From Dolomedes plantarius (taxonomy: Eukaryota; Arthropoda; Arachnida; Araneae; Dolomedidae): a stretch of DNA of 64,000 nt. A program made the translations under genes and the position numbers. Of this stretch, positions 1 to 10,999 are shown one piece after another (positions within the stretch are counted from its first letter, which is position 1; each line of letters starts with the position of its first letter). Under the pieces are notes generated by a model. That model saw only the letters and a list, made by a program, of their open reading frames with translations. It was not told the DNA's origin and ran no database searches. Where the stretch lies: contig OU015496.1 of assembly GCA_907164885.2 (NCBI GenBank), forward strand, positions 132,574,375 through 132,638,374, written 5' to 3'.

Positions 1-7
1 GGCTATA

Positions 8-754
8 CAAGGTGTTCGTAAACTGTGTAGACAAAATAAGAGGGGTGATAGAAATCATCATGAGTAACAATATTTACAATGCAACCTGGGGCCGCATTCC
101 CTCCAGAGAGTCAGAAAAGCGTAAAGTTTTGTGTCCAATTTGAACATTTGTCACTTGAAAAGAAAGAGAATTAAACAAAACTTATGTTGTACAATCTAAT
201 TCAGATCAGAGACAGACTCAATTTATTTGTTTAATATGAAGTACAAAGGTCTCGATGCACAATTGACAACGAAAAAGGGAAGACTGGCGCACCCTCTCTA
301 ACATTCCTATTGTCGTGTTAACCTCCTCCGCTGGAACAACAATTCTTCTGATTATATCTTCCACTGAGTTCAACGGTGTCGCGTGTACACCAATGATTTC
401 ATGTGTCCCCATAATAAATCTAATGGATTTAAATCCGGTAAGCGTGGATGCCCAGAAACAGGTCCTCCACGTCCAATCCATCTTCCAGGATAAGTGGCAT
501 TCACGAAGTGGCGGGTAGTGGTGCTAAAGTGTTGTGGGGCTCCATCATGCATAAACCATATGCCCCTCTGTGTGATGAGCGAAAGAACTTGCAAGAAACA
601 AGGAAGCAATTGATCCAGGAATATAGGTCAGACATTATAGCACGAGATACTGCCCCACCACTAAATCACTAATGATAGGTGTCCAGATTTTCACTGAAGA
701 TCTCTGCTGTTGTTTACGAGGGGCACTAGCCTGTGGAATGCATAGCTTTGATTG

Positions 755-757
<3 letters not shown>
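8..757 (-). pseudogene. Mariner-like transposase relict (C-terminal half)
   Basis: Broken transposase on the minus strand, read in several frames. From about 700 down to 218 it gives a first block with VVGQYLVL, then FMHDGAPQHFS with the second catalytic Asp, then LPDLNPLDLLWGH, the usual third-Asp region of insect mariner-like enzymes (normally SPDLxPLDFFLWG), then an NSVEDIIRRI tail. The N-terminal half is missing; the copy stops at a (TA)n array. A likely 3' terminal repeat (CAAGGTGTTCGTAAACTG) begins near base 8. At least two frameshifts. Family assignment is from motifs; the upstream end is uncertain. Confidence 0.7.

Positions 758-815
<58 letters not shown>
758..815. repeat. (TA)n microsatellite
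   Basis: Uninterrupted TA dinucleotides. The next element starts at the following base, so the array also supplies its TA target duplication. Confidence 0.95.
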
Positions 816-818
<3 letters not shown>

Positions 819-2320
819 TGCTCAAAGCAATTAGGGGAGCACATGGTTTTAACGAAATTACGCAAATACTTACACCGATAAGTAACATAAAATAAATCAT
901 CCATAATTTAAAGCCTAGCGGGAAATAGAAGAAAATTCATATGCAAATCAAAGTTCATGAGATCAAAAATGAGAAAAAGAACAGAAGGGCGGAAATCGGG
1001 ATGTTGCAGAAACGTCTGTTTCACTGCCTTTACTGTGAAACTCGATTGATCAGTTATTCTTTTTGAGAAAAGATGACTTGAAAATGTCTCAACAACGTGA
1101 TTTACCAGAATCCATGGCATGGCGTATTATAGGCATGCTTGAATCCAGGCAAACACAACTTAGTATCGCGGACGCTGTTGGAGTCGCCTGAAGTGTCGTT
1201 GCAAGGCTGTGGAATCGATTCCAAGAAACAGGGAATGTTAGACTCAACCAGGGCAAGGTCGGCCACGCACCACTACAGCAACTGATGACCGGTATATACT
1301 GTTAGCAGCTCGTCGAAACAGAACAGACAATGCTACTCAGCTGCAAAGACAGTTGCTCTTGGCAACAGGACGAAGGGTGTCCAGCCAAACAATATGTAAT
1401 AGGCTTCATCAGGGAGGTCTCTATGCACGTAGGCCAATGGTCTGCATTCCGTTGACCTCACGCCACCGTGCGGCCCAAAGAAGATGGGCTGGTGAACGTC
1501 GAGATTGGGAGCAACATGATTGGAGCCAAGTGCTGTTTACAGACGAGACCCGATTCAGTCTGGAGTGTGACACCCGACGTGTTTTGGTATGGAGAGAAAG
1601 GGGCACTCGAAATAACCCCACATTCGTTGGTGAAAGGTCACAATATTTAAATTGCTGGTTTTATGGTATGGGGTGCAATCAGCATAGGTGGACGTACAGA
1701 CCTGTATATCATTCGGAATGGTACTTTGACCGCCCAAAGTTATGCAGACGAGATGCTGAGACCTGATGTCATACCTTACGCTGCAGCCATTGGAGATTCC
1801 TTTGTTTTCCAGCATGATAATGCCAGACCGTATACAGCTCGTCTTGTGGAGAACATGATTGAATCTGAAACAATACAGCGCATGGAATGGCCAGCGTGCT
1901 CTCCTGATCGAGGATCAGAGCGAGATCAAGGCCTCCTTTTACTCTCCGAGACTTGGAGATTGCACTTCTTGATGAGTGGAACAGCATTCCCCAAAGTCTT
2001 ATCGATATCATCATCGATCCATGGAAAACAGGTGTGCAGCAGTTTTAGCTGTTCGAGGAAACCAAACGCCATATTAAAAACCTTGCATCATTTCTAAACA
2101 ATATTTTTTTATCGTTTACATGTAACCAAATTTTTGCCCTAAATCATCTTTTCATGTTTTTTCCATATTTTCAAAGAATTAAAGATTAATTACAAATTTT
2201 TTACGTCTTTTTTTCTGTATTGAGCATTGATACGCGTGTACTATCCATTTTATGCCAATACGTGGCTGTATCGCACGGTTTTCTTAACTGCTTTCCTTGC
2301 TCCCCTAATTTTTTTGTGTA

Positions 2321-2323
<3 letters not shown>
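816..2323 (+). mobile_element. Tc1-like transposon, complete ends
   Basis: A 1508 bp element. The left end is CACTGCTCAAAGCAATTAGG and the right end, read inwards on the other strand, begins CACTACACAAAAAAATTAGG; both continue into GGGAGCA. TA dinucleotides lie on both sides inside (TA)n arrays, as expected of the TA target duplication of Tc1/mariner elements. Ends look intact but the transposase is broken, so any movement would need an enzyme from another copy. Confidence 0.9.
1084..2097 (+). pseudogene. Tc1-like transposase, disrupted
   Basis: DDE transposase of the Tc1 type. It starts at 1084 with MSQQRDLPESMAWRIIGML, the first helix-turn-helix; an in-frame stop follows after about 35 codons and the frame shifts near 1260. 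From 1353 it reads the second DNA-binding region and LFTDETRFSLE with the first catalytic Asp. Another frameshift near 1650 leads to MVWGAISIGGRTDLY and FQHDNARPYTARLVE with the second Asp. After SPD the expected LNPIEH motif is lost to a small deletion or frameshift near 1908, so the catalytic Glu is not in frame. Several independent lesions make this a dead copy. Confidence 0.88.

Positions 2324-2388
<65 letters not shown>
2324..2388. repeat. Compound (TA)n(GA)n microsatellite
   Basis: TA repeats to about 2359, then GA repeats to 2388. The array abuts the right end of the Tc1 copy. Confidence 0.93.
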
Positions 2389-2390
<2 letters not shown>

Positions 2391-3213
2391 AGTTTACAAT
2401 AGCTGTCACACTGAATACCACATTCTGAAAGGAATAAATCCCGCCCACGCTACTTCACTTCACACCCAAAGTCAAGCGCCGTCAGATGCGATAAATTAGA
2501 GGATTCGGATGAGCGAAGTGAAGAAATTTATTTCCTCAAATCGCCGAAGGCAACGTTCATATCCCCGCATATGCCCCTGCTCCTGCAAATATTCTATTCA
2601 ACTTCACATTTTCAAAATATATGGGTTAAGATTATTTTAAGTTTGGATTTAATGTTGTACTTGGTATCGTTTAAATATGAAAAATTAAAAATCGAAAATT
2701 AGATACTTCAGAGAATTGAATAAATTTACTTGAGAATTAATAGTCTTGCACTTAGAAAAATATTAATCTTTATAATTCTTCATTTAATATGAAGAAAGTT
2801 TTATTAGATTAAAAACAATAGAACAGGGCATGAGTTGTGTAAAGTTATTAAGGTAACTCAAGAAAATGGAAAACTAAATGATGTAGAAAAGAAAAGATTA
2901 TTGAAATAAAATCATCTAGAAAAATATAAGATAAAAACAAAAAGTATATATAAATATACACATATATATGAGTTACGATTATTGCACACTGGGATTTAAT
3001 CTCATACTTCGTATGGATTAAATATGAAAAATGTAATAGAATTTGAATTAAATGCTTAAAAAATAAATAATATTTTGTCTAGTGCAGCGGATAATATTTA
3101 CATTATTTTTTAATAGTCTGTAATAAAAATCAAAATCGTTTTCGTTTACTAGTAAATACACAATAAAAATAGCGCTTGAGTTATGTAAGGTGATTAAAGT
3201 AACTGAAAAAATT
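2389..3213. other. AT-rich sequence, no gene seen
   Basis: No coding potential, terminal repeats or RNA-like structure recognised. Short TA runs occur near 2944-2975. Confidence 0.6.
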
Positions 3214-3265
3214 GTATATATATATATATATATCTATATACATATATAATATACATATATACATA

Positions 3266-3306
<41 letters not shown>
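3214..3306. repeat. (TA)n microsatellite, interrupted
   Basis: TA array with a few C and G interruptions near 3233-3271. Confidence 0.93.
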
Positions 3307-3308
<2 letters not shown>

Positions 3309-3642
3309 CAAATTTTAACCCAAAACTTAATAATATTTCGTCTTGCACAGAGGATAATGTCAACATTAGTTTTTAATTCTTTTCAATAATTATGAAGACA
3401 TCTTTCTTTTACAAGTTTATATTCATAGTAATTAAAGGACATTAGTTATGAAAGATGAAACTGATGAAAAAAGGAAACTCAATGATGCTGTAATTTTTTT
3501 TTACTGTACTCAAGAAGAAAATCATATCCGACAATTATTTCAATTCTTATAAAATCTTGAACTAATATTAACACTTAGAAATTTTTCAATAGAAACGAAA
3601 GACATACAAATACGTTTAAATAAAATAATTATGGTGTTACAT
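3307..3642. other. AT-rich sequence, no gene seen
   Basis: Nothing recognised. Confidence 0.6.
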
Positions 3643-3650
3643 GTTATATA

Positions 3651-3687
<37 letters not shown>
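3643..3687. repeat. (TA)n microsatellite
   Basis: TA array immediately before a Helitron-like copy. Confidence 0.9.
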
Positions 3688-3693
<6 letters not shown>

Positions 3694-4658
3694 GCTTGTC
3701 TGTTTGTTTGTCCGCTATAGAATCATAGACTGTTTCACCCACCGGATCCAAATTCGGCACAGTTAATGTTTAGGACCCGAGAAACTTAAATCAGGAAAAA
3801 CGAAATTAGGGGCTCAATTAGTTTTTTTTAAATTAATTTTTTAATGATTTTTGTGCCCCTAAGCGAACCTCTTAAATTTGGATATCAGTCCCTTCACCAC
3901 AGGCAGTCTAATTCGATACGCGGGTGAAAATAGGTTTGTTCTGAGGGGGTGATCTGGGGTGGTTTGAGAGTTGGTTTGGGGGAGACGGGGGAGGGCGAAG
4001 TGTTTATTTTATTTTTCTTAGTGGAGTCGTGAGAGCCGCTGCTTTAAACAATTTTAGACAATGGAGTTCAAACTAATAGAACTTGATAAAATTTGGGGAA
4101 AAAATGAAAAAAAAAATAAGTTTGTTTCATGGCCAGTTTTTGGAAGCCTTCTGTTGATCTAAATATATTAATTATTTGAGAATCATAAAATGGAAAAAAG
4201 TTTAAGAGTTCTACAGGTTTTGCCATAAGTTCGCGAAACAGAATTAACATACGATATGTATTTGAATTACTTATTCCGTGAAATCATATAAGATAAATCT
4301 TTTAAAGTTTTGGGGTTTTCTTAAGCAGTGGGAGGAAAAGCTCTTTAAACAGAGAAACATAACAACACATGACTTCCATACCGAACTATTAATCCATTTG
4401 TTATATTAAGGCATAAGAAAATTAATGAAATTATTTTTAAAGAATGATTGCCCGGGTAGATATACAGATATAAAATTGTTCATGTTTTCCATAAAAAAAA
4501 TACTGTGTATATCATTTCAGTAGAAACGCGCTAAGCGCATTCTGTCTGGCCATATGAACATGAAGAGCTAGGAGTGCAGCCCAGTATTTTTTTTATGGAA
4601 AGCATGAAAAATTTTATATCTATATATCTACCCGGGCAACGCCGGGCAGTAATGCTAG
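3688..4658 (+). mobile_element. Helitron-like non-autonomous element
   Basis: A related copy lies inverted at 18486-18983. Both have an outer sequence AGAGCTTGTCTGTTTGTTT and, at the other end, a GC-rich hairpin (CCCGG-GCAACG-CCGGG) followed by a few bases and CTAG at 4655-4658, then T. A hairpin a short distance before CTRR with T downstream is the hallmark of Helitron 3' ends. No Rep/helicase coding sequence is present. The 5' end merges with a (TA)n array and is approximate. Confidence 0.72.
4447..4642. repeat. Inverted repeat at the Helitron-like 3' end
   Basis: About 57 bases at 4449-4507 (from TGCCCGGGTAGATATACAG) recur inverted at 4583-4641, including half of the terminal hairpin. The second copy of the element, at 18.5 kb, has only one arm, so this looks like a secondary inverted duplication of the 3' terminus. 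Confidence 0.75.
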
Positions 4659-4670
4659 TATATATATATA

Positions 4671-6214
4671 CACTGGTGTCCACAAGTTAAACATAATTGA
4701 TCTTTATGTGAATATTTAAGGAAATCTAAGTCAGAATGGCAGGAAACGTGATATGCGAATGTAATACGGTTATACCATAAGAAAACAATGCAAATGAAGG
4801 CTATTAATCACTTTTATTATCCAAAGAGACAGTTTGAAAGAAAACAGCGCAAACTAATAGTTTATACCTTGGTGAAAAAACCTAAAATAAAAAAGGGTAT
4901 TTGGCAGTTTAATAAGGTATGTGGTCGCCTCTGGTAGCCACGCATGCTGCACAACGATTGCTCATATGTGCAATGAGAGTGTGGATGAGTTGTGGCCTCA
5001 AAGAGATCCATGCTTTGAGGAGAGCTCTTTCCAAATCTGCAACGGAATTTGGTGGGTGTAGAAGGGCTGAAATTTATCTCCCGAGCATATCCCACACATG
5101 CTCAATAGGATTAAGATCAGGAGAGTGAGCGCGCCACTGCATGCGCTGTATATTTTCACTTTCAAGGAAGTTGTCAAAAAGGATCGCACGGTGACAAGGC
5201 GAGTTATCATCCATAAATATGAATCCAGAACCGACAGCACCTTGAAACAGACCAACATAAGGCTCAAGGAATTCATCTCTGTATCTTTCAGCAGTAACAG
5301 ACCCAGTGTCAAAGACCTGGAGGTCTTTGTGGCCATCTAACATTATGACTGCCCCACACCATGACTCCCTTTGAAGGAAAATGATGTCTTTCCGTGAGGT
5401 TTCTTGGGTGAAAACGAGTTCCACGTTCTCTCCATATCGTTATCCGGCGAGAAACAGTCTTCAGGGTAAACCTGTACTCGTAACTGAACATGACATTGGC
5501 ACCCTGTTGCAAACTCTAGTGCTGATGTTTCGAACTCCAGCTTAGACGATATCGTTTATGCGCCGGCCTGAAAGGTATGCAAACGGCTGGTCGTCAGGCA
5601 TACAGACCAGCATGACTGAGTCTCCTATAAACAGTTTACCTCGGACATCGTACACCTGTGGCGGCTGGGATCGCTGAAATGAGTTCTCTAGCACAACTGT
5701 CCATCTGACGTGAAGCAGTTATTGTCAAATATTGGTATTGACGAACGGTTGTTACTCTTGGTCGACCATGTACTTGTCGTCGGATAATATATCCCGTACT
5801 TTCAAACCTCAGTCACGGTCTTGAGATCACACACTGAGACACATTCAGAATTTGAGACACTTCGGTTTCAGATCATCCACATTCCAGCAATCCAATAATT
5901 CTTCCTTTCAAAAACATGTCCATTTGGCGTCTTTGTGCCATCTTTCAACCTTTTTGATCGTTTAACTCGCTTCTCAGCACAGCAGTTGCTCATAACCTGC
6001 CTGATCTCCGTATGGCACGTGAACCGGTTATATACTCGTTCTGACGTGCGCACATGTGTTTTCCGCATGCCGACGTCGAATGAAATGTTTTGAATATTCA
6101 CACTTTTCCCCCTCCAAACAGTGATTCTCCACAAGTGAATTTGAACAATATGATCAATATTTACACCCGTTCTTTCACATTTTACGAATTTTGCTTAACT
6201 TTTGGACACCAGTG
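4671..6214 (-). mobile_element. Tc1-like transposon, complete ends
   Basis: A 1544 bp element with terminal repeats CACTGGTGTCCACAAGTTAA (left) and, inverted, CACTGGTGTCCAAAAGTTAA (right), flanked by TA on both sides. The transposase lies on the minus strand. Confidence 0.93.
4909..5941 (-). pseudogene. Tc1-like DD34E transposase, disrupted
   Basis: The start at 5941 gives MAQRRQMDMFLKGRIIGLLE, a typical spider-type Tc1 N terminus; the end at 4909 reads GDHIPY and a stop, a usual length of about 344 codons. The first catalytic motif is changed to MFSYEYRFT (normally FSDESRF), so the first Asp is Tyr. The second motif FIFMDDNSPCHRA and third SPDLNPIEHVWD are kept, with 34 residues between Asp and Glu. 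Stops in the N-terminal domain and several frameshifts (near 5430, 5340 and 5070) break the frame. Confidence 0.88.
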
Positions 6215-6224
6215 TACATACATA

Positions 6225-6990
6225 CACTCATGGACAAAAAAATTAGCGCACCAAGAAGGAGTCGTCAAAATGAAAAGAAATTTTACATACGTAATGACTA
6301 CTTTGATATAAGTAAATGATAAGAAAATCAAAGAAAAAGGATAATTTATTTCAGAGAAAAAGGCAAAAGAACGGAGGAGTTAATACTCCGTTGGACCCCC
6401 TCTAGCGCGAATGCACGATGCGATACGATCGGGCATTGAGTCATACAAGTTCTGTATGATGTCTTGAGACATTTCGTTCCATATTTGCTGTAACCTTGCC
6501 TCTAGTTCGTTCAAACTCGTGGGATGCCCAACTCGTCGTCCCAAATGATCCCAGATATGCTCGATTGGAGACAAATCTGGGGATCGGGCAATCCAAGGAA
6601 GGGTAGTAACAGTGCGGAAACAGTCTTGTGACACCCTTGCCGTATGAGGCCGAGCATTGTCTTGTTGAAAAATGGCTCCTGGGAGCCGTTGCATGAGTGG
6701 CAACACATGTGGTTGCAGGATTTCATGAACATACCGCTGGGCTGTCATGGTGCCACGGAACAATACTAGGGGTGACCGTGTATTGTAGGCAATGGCACCC
6801 CATATCATCACACCAGCTGTAGGAGCGATGTGTCGCTATACAGCAAAGGCAGGATTGAAGCGTTCACCACGGGCTCTCCACACACGAACACGATTGTCAT
6901 CACTGCCGAGAATGAATCTGGATTCGTCGCTAAAGACGACCCGGTTCCATTCGTCTAAATTACATAGCGGTCTAAAGATCCGGTAGTATG
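6225..6990 (-). mobile_element. Tc1-like transposon, 5' part missing
   Basis: The left terminal repeat CACTCATGGACAAAAAAATT begins at 6225 after TA. The C-terminal two thirds of the transposase follow, and homology stops near 6990, where unrelated sequence begins. No second terminal repeat was found. Confidence 0.82.
6380..6985 (-). pseudogene. Tc1-like transposase, N-terminally truncated
   Basis: The C-terminal 143 codons are open and well kept: MIWGAIAYNTRSPLVL, IFQQDNARPHTAR (second Asp), ARSPDLSPIEHIWDHLGRR (Glu), and an ending ARGGPTEY. Upstream the frame continues through DESRFILGSDDNRVRVWR with the first Asp, with one stop near 6838. Asp and Glu are separated by 32 residues, two fewer than DD34E. 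The helix-turn-helix domains are absent. This is the best conserved C-terminal reading frame among the Tc1 copies here. Confidence 0.85.
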
Positions 6991-7184
6991 CCTGGAAGAG
7001 GAAACCTATGATTGACTTTGTTCTATAAAAATCCTACAAATGCTCAATGGTGTTGAGATAAAGGGAATGAGGACCGTCTCATGTCGGCATTGATGGAAAT
7101 GAAAAGGCTGATTCACTGGAAAAAAAAGGGACTGCAGTATATCTGTGATATCCGTGATATACTGAAGTTAATATATATATATAT
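6991..7184. other. Unassigned spacer with short (TA)n
   Basis: Sequence between two Tc1 fragments; a short TA run at about 7172-7186. Nothing recognised. Confidence 0.5.
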
Positions 7185-7850
7185 ATGAATACTGTGATAA
7201 TGCTTGCTTGCGATCTTCTCCCTCAGGACTAAGAGTGGCCCCAAGCCACTCCACTACATCGCGATCCACACCATCGCAGAGCCCCCTCAAAGTTTCACGG
7301 TAGGAACAAGACAGTCAACGTGAATTGCGGTCGCCTGTGTACTCCAGATGAACACAACTTCGATGGTAGGATATACTGTAGAGGATGATTCTTCAGACAA
7401 AATGACCTGTTCCCATTGTTCTTGTGTCCAGTTTTGGTGGTCTCGGCACCACTGTCGTCATTTCATAGAATTCCACGGCGATGCTAACTTATTTGGAATA
7501 GGCAATCTGAATGGTCGTAGCATGCAGCTCTCCTTGTATAGTTTTGGTGGATACGAGGTTCTGGAGATGGGTGTTTATCTCGGAGATTATCTTCGGCAGT
7601 GTAGTCTTCGTTTTCCGGCGACTATCCTCTTCAACACTCGTCTATTCCGGTTAGTCAACTTCGACATTCTCCCACTGTTCTGGACATCTTTCGAGTGTTT
7701 GGTGTCATAACTCTTGACACTATTGTCCTTGAAACACACACAAAATTGGCTGTTCTCGACACGGACACTCCAGCGAGGCGAGCTCCAAAGATCATGCCTC
7801 TTTCCAGAGAGGCCATTATTTCCGCCGGGCATGTCGGAAATAATGACACT
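7185..7850 (-). pseudogene. Tc1-like transposase fragment, second subfamily
   Basis: N-terminal and central part of a different Tc1 transposase. It reads SLERGMIFGARLAGVSVSRT near 7810, GRMSKLTNRNRRVLKRIV near 7640 and, from 7440 down, QWCRDHQNWTQEQWEQVI followed by LSEESS, where the first catalytic Asp is Glu. It continues through LVPTVKL and GSAMVW to about 7190. Multiple frameshifts; the C-terminal half with the second Asp and Glu is missing. Confidence 0.8.
7812..7845. repeat. Short perfect hairpin
   Basis: CATTATTTCCG and its inverted copy CGGAAATAATG are separated by about 10 bases. It sits at the junction of two Tc1 fragments; function unknown. Confidence 0.6.
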
Positions 7851-7861
7851 TTGCTTGGAAC

Positions 7862-8007
7862 AGAACTTTCTCATAGAACTGTCTCACCTTCAAATGCTCA
7901 ACTGATGGGGGAGAGATCTGGAGAATGTGATGGCCATGTCAACAGTCGAGCACAGTCTTTGTAGAGGTATGTCAGAACACAACAATGCGGGCAACATGCG
8001 GTCTTAC
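7862..8007 (-). pseudogene. Tc1 transposase, C-terminal part beyond the LTR
   Basis: On the minus strand this reads YDNNVRPHVARIVVF (region after the second catalytic Asp), then, after a stop and frameshift, LLTWPSHSPDLSPIS, the third motif with the catalytic Glu replaced by Ser or lost. It continues the reading frame interrupted at 10265, which shows that both parts were one gene before the LTR inserted. Confidence 0.8.
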
Positions 8008-8697
8008 GTTATTATCATAGGGACATGACAATAAATCGATAAAGAGACGGAAAAGTTGGAAATTACAGAGCAAAGGAGAGAAAAGGAAGAAGAAAGAAAT
8101 CAATGTAAAACGCAGGTTAAGTATAAAGGAATAATAGTAGAATATGATTGCGATGAGAGTGCAAATAGGAATAATGAGCAATAAAATGGAATCGTTGAAG
8201 ACAAGAATATACGTTGCAAGAAGCTAGATGCAGAAGGATTAAGTAAAAGGAGATCGAATCAGAGATTAAAGAAGACGGAGGGGCAAAATTTATGACGCCA
8301 ATAAACAGGGAATGTTTGAGAAGAGAACCTAGAAAAGGGGATGCTGTGAGAAAGGGCCAGAAAGAGAAGACTTTAGAAAATAACGCCCACGCAGGTTACT
8401 GGTTGAAAGGAAGTTAGTAAGAAACCGCAAACCAATGAAGAAAAAGAGAAGAGGATAATATGGTTAATGAGATTGGAAGAGGCGTGGCTAGAAATTAATA
8501 ATAGAGAAAGGATATGAAGAAAGAAAAGTTGAAGAAGGGAGTCTAAGATTTGGTATCACGCAGATAGTTCTATATGGTTAGTGGTAAGGAGAGAGTCGTC
8601 ACGAATGAATGGTAGAGGAAGAAAAAGCGACTGCATGAATTATATATCATTGGCCGAGGCCGAGCTGTATCCTCTATGTATGAGTTTGCAGACGATC

Positions 8698-8832
8698 GCT
8701 GAGCCTTGTATCCAGTTCCCAGCGTCCATGATGTTTGAAGAATAATGAGCCCTGCATCCAGATCCCAACGCCCATGATGAAAGAGCTCTGATAAGCCTTA
8801 CATGCAGTTCCCGATGACCAAATCCCCTGATG
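8698..8832 (+). repeat. Imperfect tandem repeats inside LTR A
   Basis: Three diverged units of about 50 bp sharing forms of CCAGTTCCCAGCGTCCATGATG. They may be LTR regulatory modules; that role is inferred only from position. Confidence 0.65.
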
Positions 8833-9276
8833 ATCGGAAAACACTGTGAACAAGTCCAAGTGTTCGCAAAAAAAATTAAGAGTGGAAGCTATTCGATCAT
8901 TGCCCAAATGCAAGTATCAAGGAATCCAGCGTCCCGTGCCTTATACCCACAAACCAAATACTATTCAACGATAATCAGCAGAGGTCTTTTTTCACTTCCA
9001 TATCCCTTATCATTGCGTCTCACAAATGTGTCGTTTATGCTAATTAATAATATAGGGCAATATTGAATTAACATAATATAAATGAGTGGAATTGTCATCA
9101 TGACAGTGAATTGACACAGGTTAATATGAGTGATATTTCTATAAAATAATGTTATCAGAATTGAATGAGTTAACTGAATGCGTTTAGTGTCGTAGATAAT
9201 TAATATAATAAAGTAGTGAATTTTTAGGTGGTATGTGTAGATGAATTATGAGATATTGTATAATATATGTTTTTAA

Positions 9277-10135
9277 CACTAGAACGCCCACAACCTCCAT
9301 CCCCCTAGAACGCCCGCCGGAGTCTTTTCGACTCCTGTGGGATTTATAAGGTAATAAATATTTTGTTTGATATTTTGTTTTAGAAACCTTGCAGGATTTT
9401 TCCGCTTTCCTATATTTCATATTCTGTAACATCATGAGCAATTAATGCTGCCGTATTACTAAACGTATCTTTTGGAGTTTCTTTATTCTCACTTTCATCA
9501 GAATCAGATGAATAGTCATTTTTATTTTCACAATTGACAGATTCTAAATCCTTGATTTCAATGTCTGACAGCTCACCCCCTTCAGATTCATTATCTGAAA
9601 GCTCTCGTAGTAGAACTGCTATTTCCTCAGAGGTTAATCCTTTTTTACGAGCCATTTTCCACAATATATGCAGCAAAACTGAGTAGTGCAATAGCTTCTA
9701 AAAATTAGAACACACGTAGAAACGAAATAACGGTGAAATGTTTCATTCAAAGAAGGAAGCATTTGAACCTCAGATGCAAAGAACTGACCATATTTTCAAC
9801 GTAGGGGTGAAAAGGGGAAGGGTATGATAACTGATAAGTCACTGTTTGGGAAAACAATTATAGTCCAAGGCCATGGCCCCGAAACAGAGATGGAAACGAT
9901 AAAATTTCGCTCTTTGTCTTTTCGGAGTCGATACGACTCCGTTGGGCGTTCTAGGGGTATGGGCCCGCAAATATTTTACAAATTAAATTAAATATTTCTG
10001 GTTTCCTCAAGTCGTAGACATTATTATTTCGTTAAAAGTCACGGAAGGAAAACAACTGAAATGAAAACTTGGGAATGATATCAGTGTTTTTTTGTATCGT
10101 GAGGAGTCGAAAGAACTCCGTCGGGCGTTCCAGTG
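9277..10135 (-). mobile_element. piggyBac-like element, internally deleted
   Basis: Bounded by TTAA on both sides (9273-9276, 10136-10139), the target duplication of piggyBac elements. Terminal repeats: CACTAGAACGCCC on the left and, inverted, CACTGGAACGCCC on the right. Each end also has an internal second copy of the motif (near 9303 and 9940-9955) beside short palindromes of the type GGAGTC...GACTCC. At 859 bp it is much shorter than autonomous elements; only the transposase N terminus is left. Confidence 0.92.
9410..9655 (-). pseudogene. piggyBac-like transposase N-terminal remnant
   Basis: An 81-codon frame beginning MARKKGLTSEEIAVLLREL followed by an acidic Ser/Asp/Glu-rich stretch with SDNESEGGELSD and SSDSDESE. 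An acidic N terminus of this type is usual for piggyBac-derived transposases. The catalytic domain (DDD) and the cysteine-rich C terminus are absent. I chose the internal Met at 9655 because the codons upstream of it do not resemble the family. Confidence 0.7.
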
Positions 10136-10264
10136 TTAATCAATAAATTAATCTGTTATTCCTAAATCAGAGTTGTTTTCAATCATTAAGGCCACAATGA
10201 GTTCTCATTTTATTTTCATGCAATGTACTACCCACGCATAGAAAATTTACTATCCCCAACACAG

Positions 10265-10999
10265 TTATCTTGTTGAAAGTTGACGTCTTCGATGCCACGA
10301 CGATAGGGCACAGCCACAAGCCTTAAGATATGATTAATGTAACGCTGGCTGTTCAGATTACCGACGACGCGAACAAGAGGTGTTCGTGTTGTGCACCCAG
10401 TGGCTGCCCACACCAGGTTCAGTTCCCGTATGACGATATCGAATGCAAGCAGGTCACGCATGTTTTCCTCAGTGCATCCAGACGCGAATACGTCCATTAC
10501 GATTCTGCACGCAGAACCGTGACTCGTCTAAAATGACGACGTGGCGCCACTCCTATATCCAGTTTTGCCACTGGGTGCACCCCTGTCGCCGCATGTCTTT
10601 CTGTTGCAGTGTCAAGGGAAGCCGGATTAATGATCGCCGTGCAGACACTCCGTGCTGCTCCAGACGCCGTCGAGCTGTCGATGCGGATACTTGTCGTGCT
10701 GCAAACAAGCCCGTTTCCTGACTCAAGGTCCGTGATGTGAATGTACGATCCTGCAAGATCGACCTGTCAACATTCCTGTCCTCTCGAGCGTTAGTGGTGG
10801 GAGGCCGTTGAAATCCTGCATGGCGTTAAGTATGACCCTCCCAAACTCATCGATCCCATATTTGCATGACAATCGTTGCATTCCTACCAGTGCGAGTAGC
10901 AATATCACGGGACGATAAACCACACTCTCGATAAGCGACAATCCTGCTATCGAATTCAGACGCCTGCTGGTAGCCGTTTCTTCTTCTTATACGAGACAT
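10265..10999 (-). pseudogene. Tc1 transposase, N-terminal and central part
   Basis: Starts at 10999 with MSRIRRRNGYQQASEFDSR, then GLSSRDIATRTGRNATIVM (helix-turn-helix), RRRLEQHGVSARRSLIRLPL and, with shifts, ILDESRFCVQNRNGRIRVW with the first Asp. It ends in VNFQQDN, the second catalytic Asp, exactly at the solo LTR. Frameshifts near 10760 and 10400 plus stops. The type is common in spider genomes, from recall. Confidence 0.83.

Larger units (their letters stand above)
8013..10263 (+). mobile_element. Solo LTR (copy A), interrupted by piggyBac-like element
   Basis: Flanked by the 5 bp duplication GTTAT (8008-8012 and 10264-10268) inside a Tc1 transposase. The start TATCATAGGGACATGACA corresponds to TGTCATAGGG in copy B at 60649, so the TG end has mutated; it ends in CA. 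Without the piggyBac-like insert and its extra TTAA, the LTR is about 1388 bp. A possible polyadenylation signal AATAAA lies at about 10142 near the right end, supporting plus orientation. No internal region or second LTR remains. Confidence 0.82.

Noticed and set aside
10443..10721. Cys/Arg-rich plus-strand frame of 92 codons resembling a toxin-like peptide
   Set aside because: It is the antisense of a Tc1 transposase reading frame on the minus strand.
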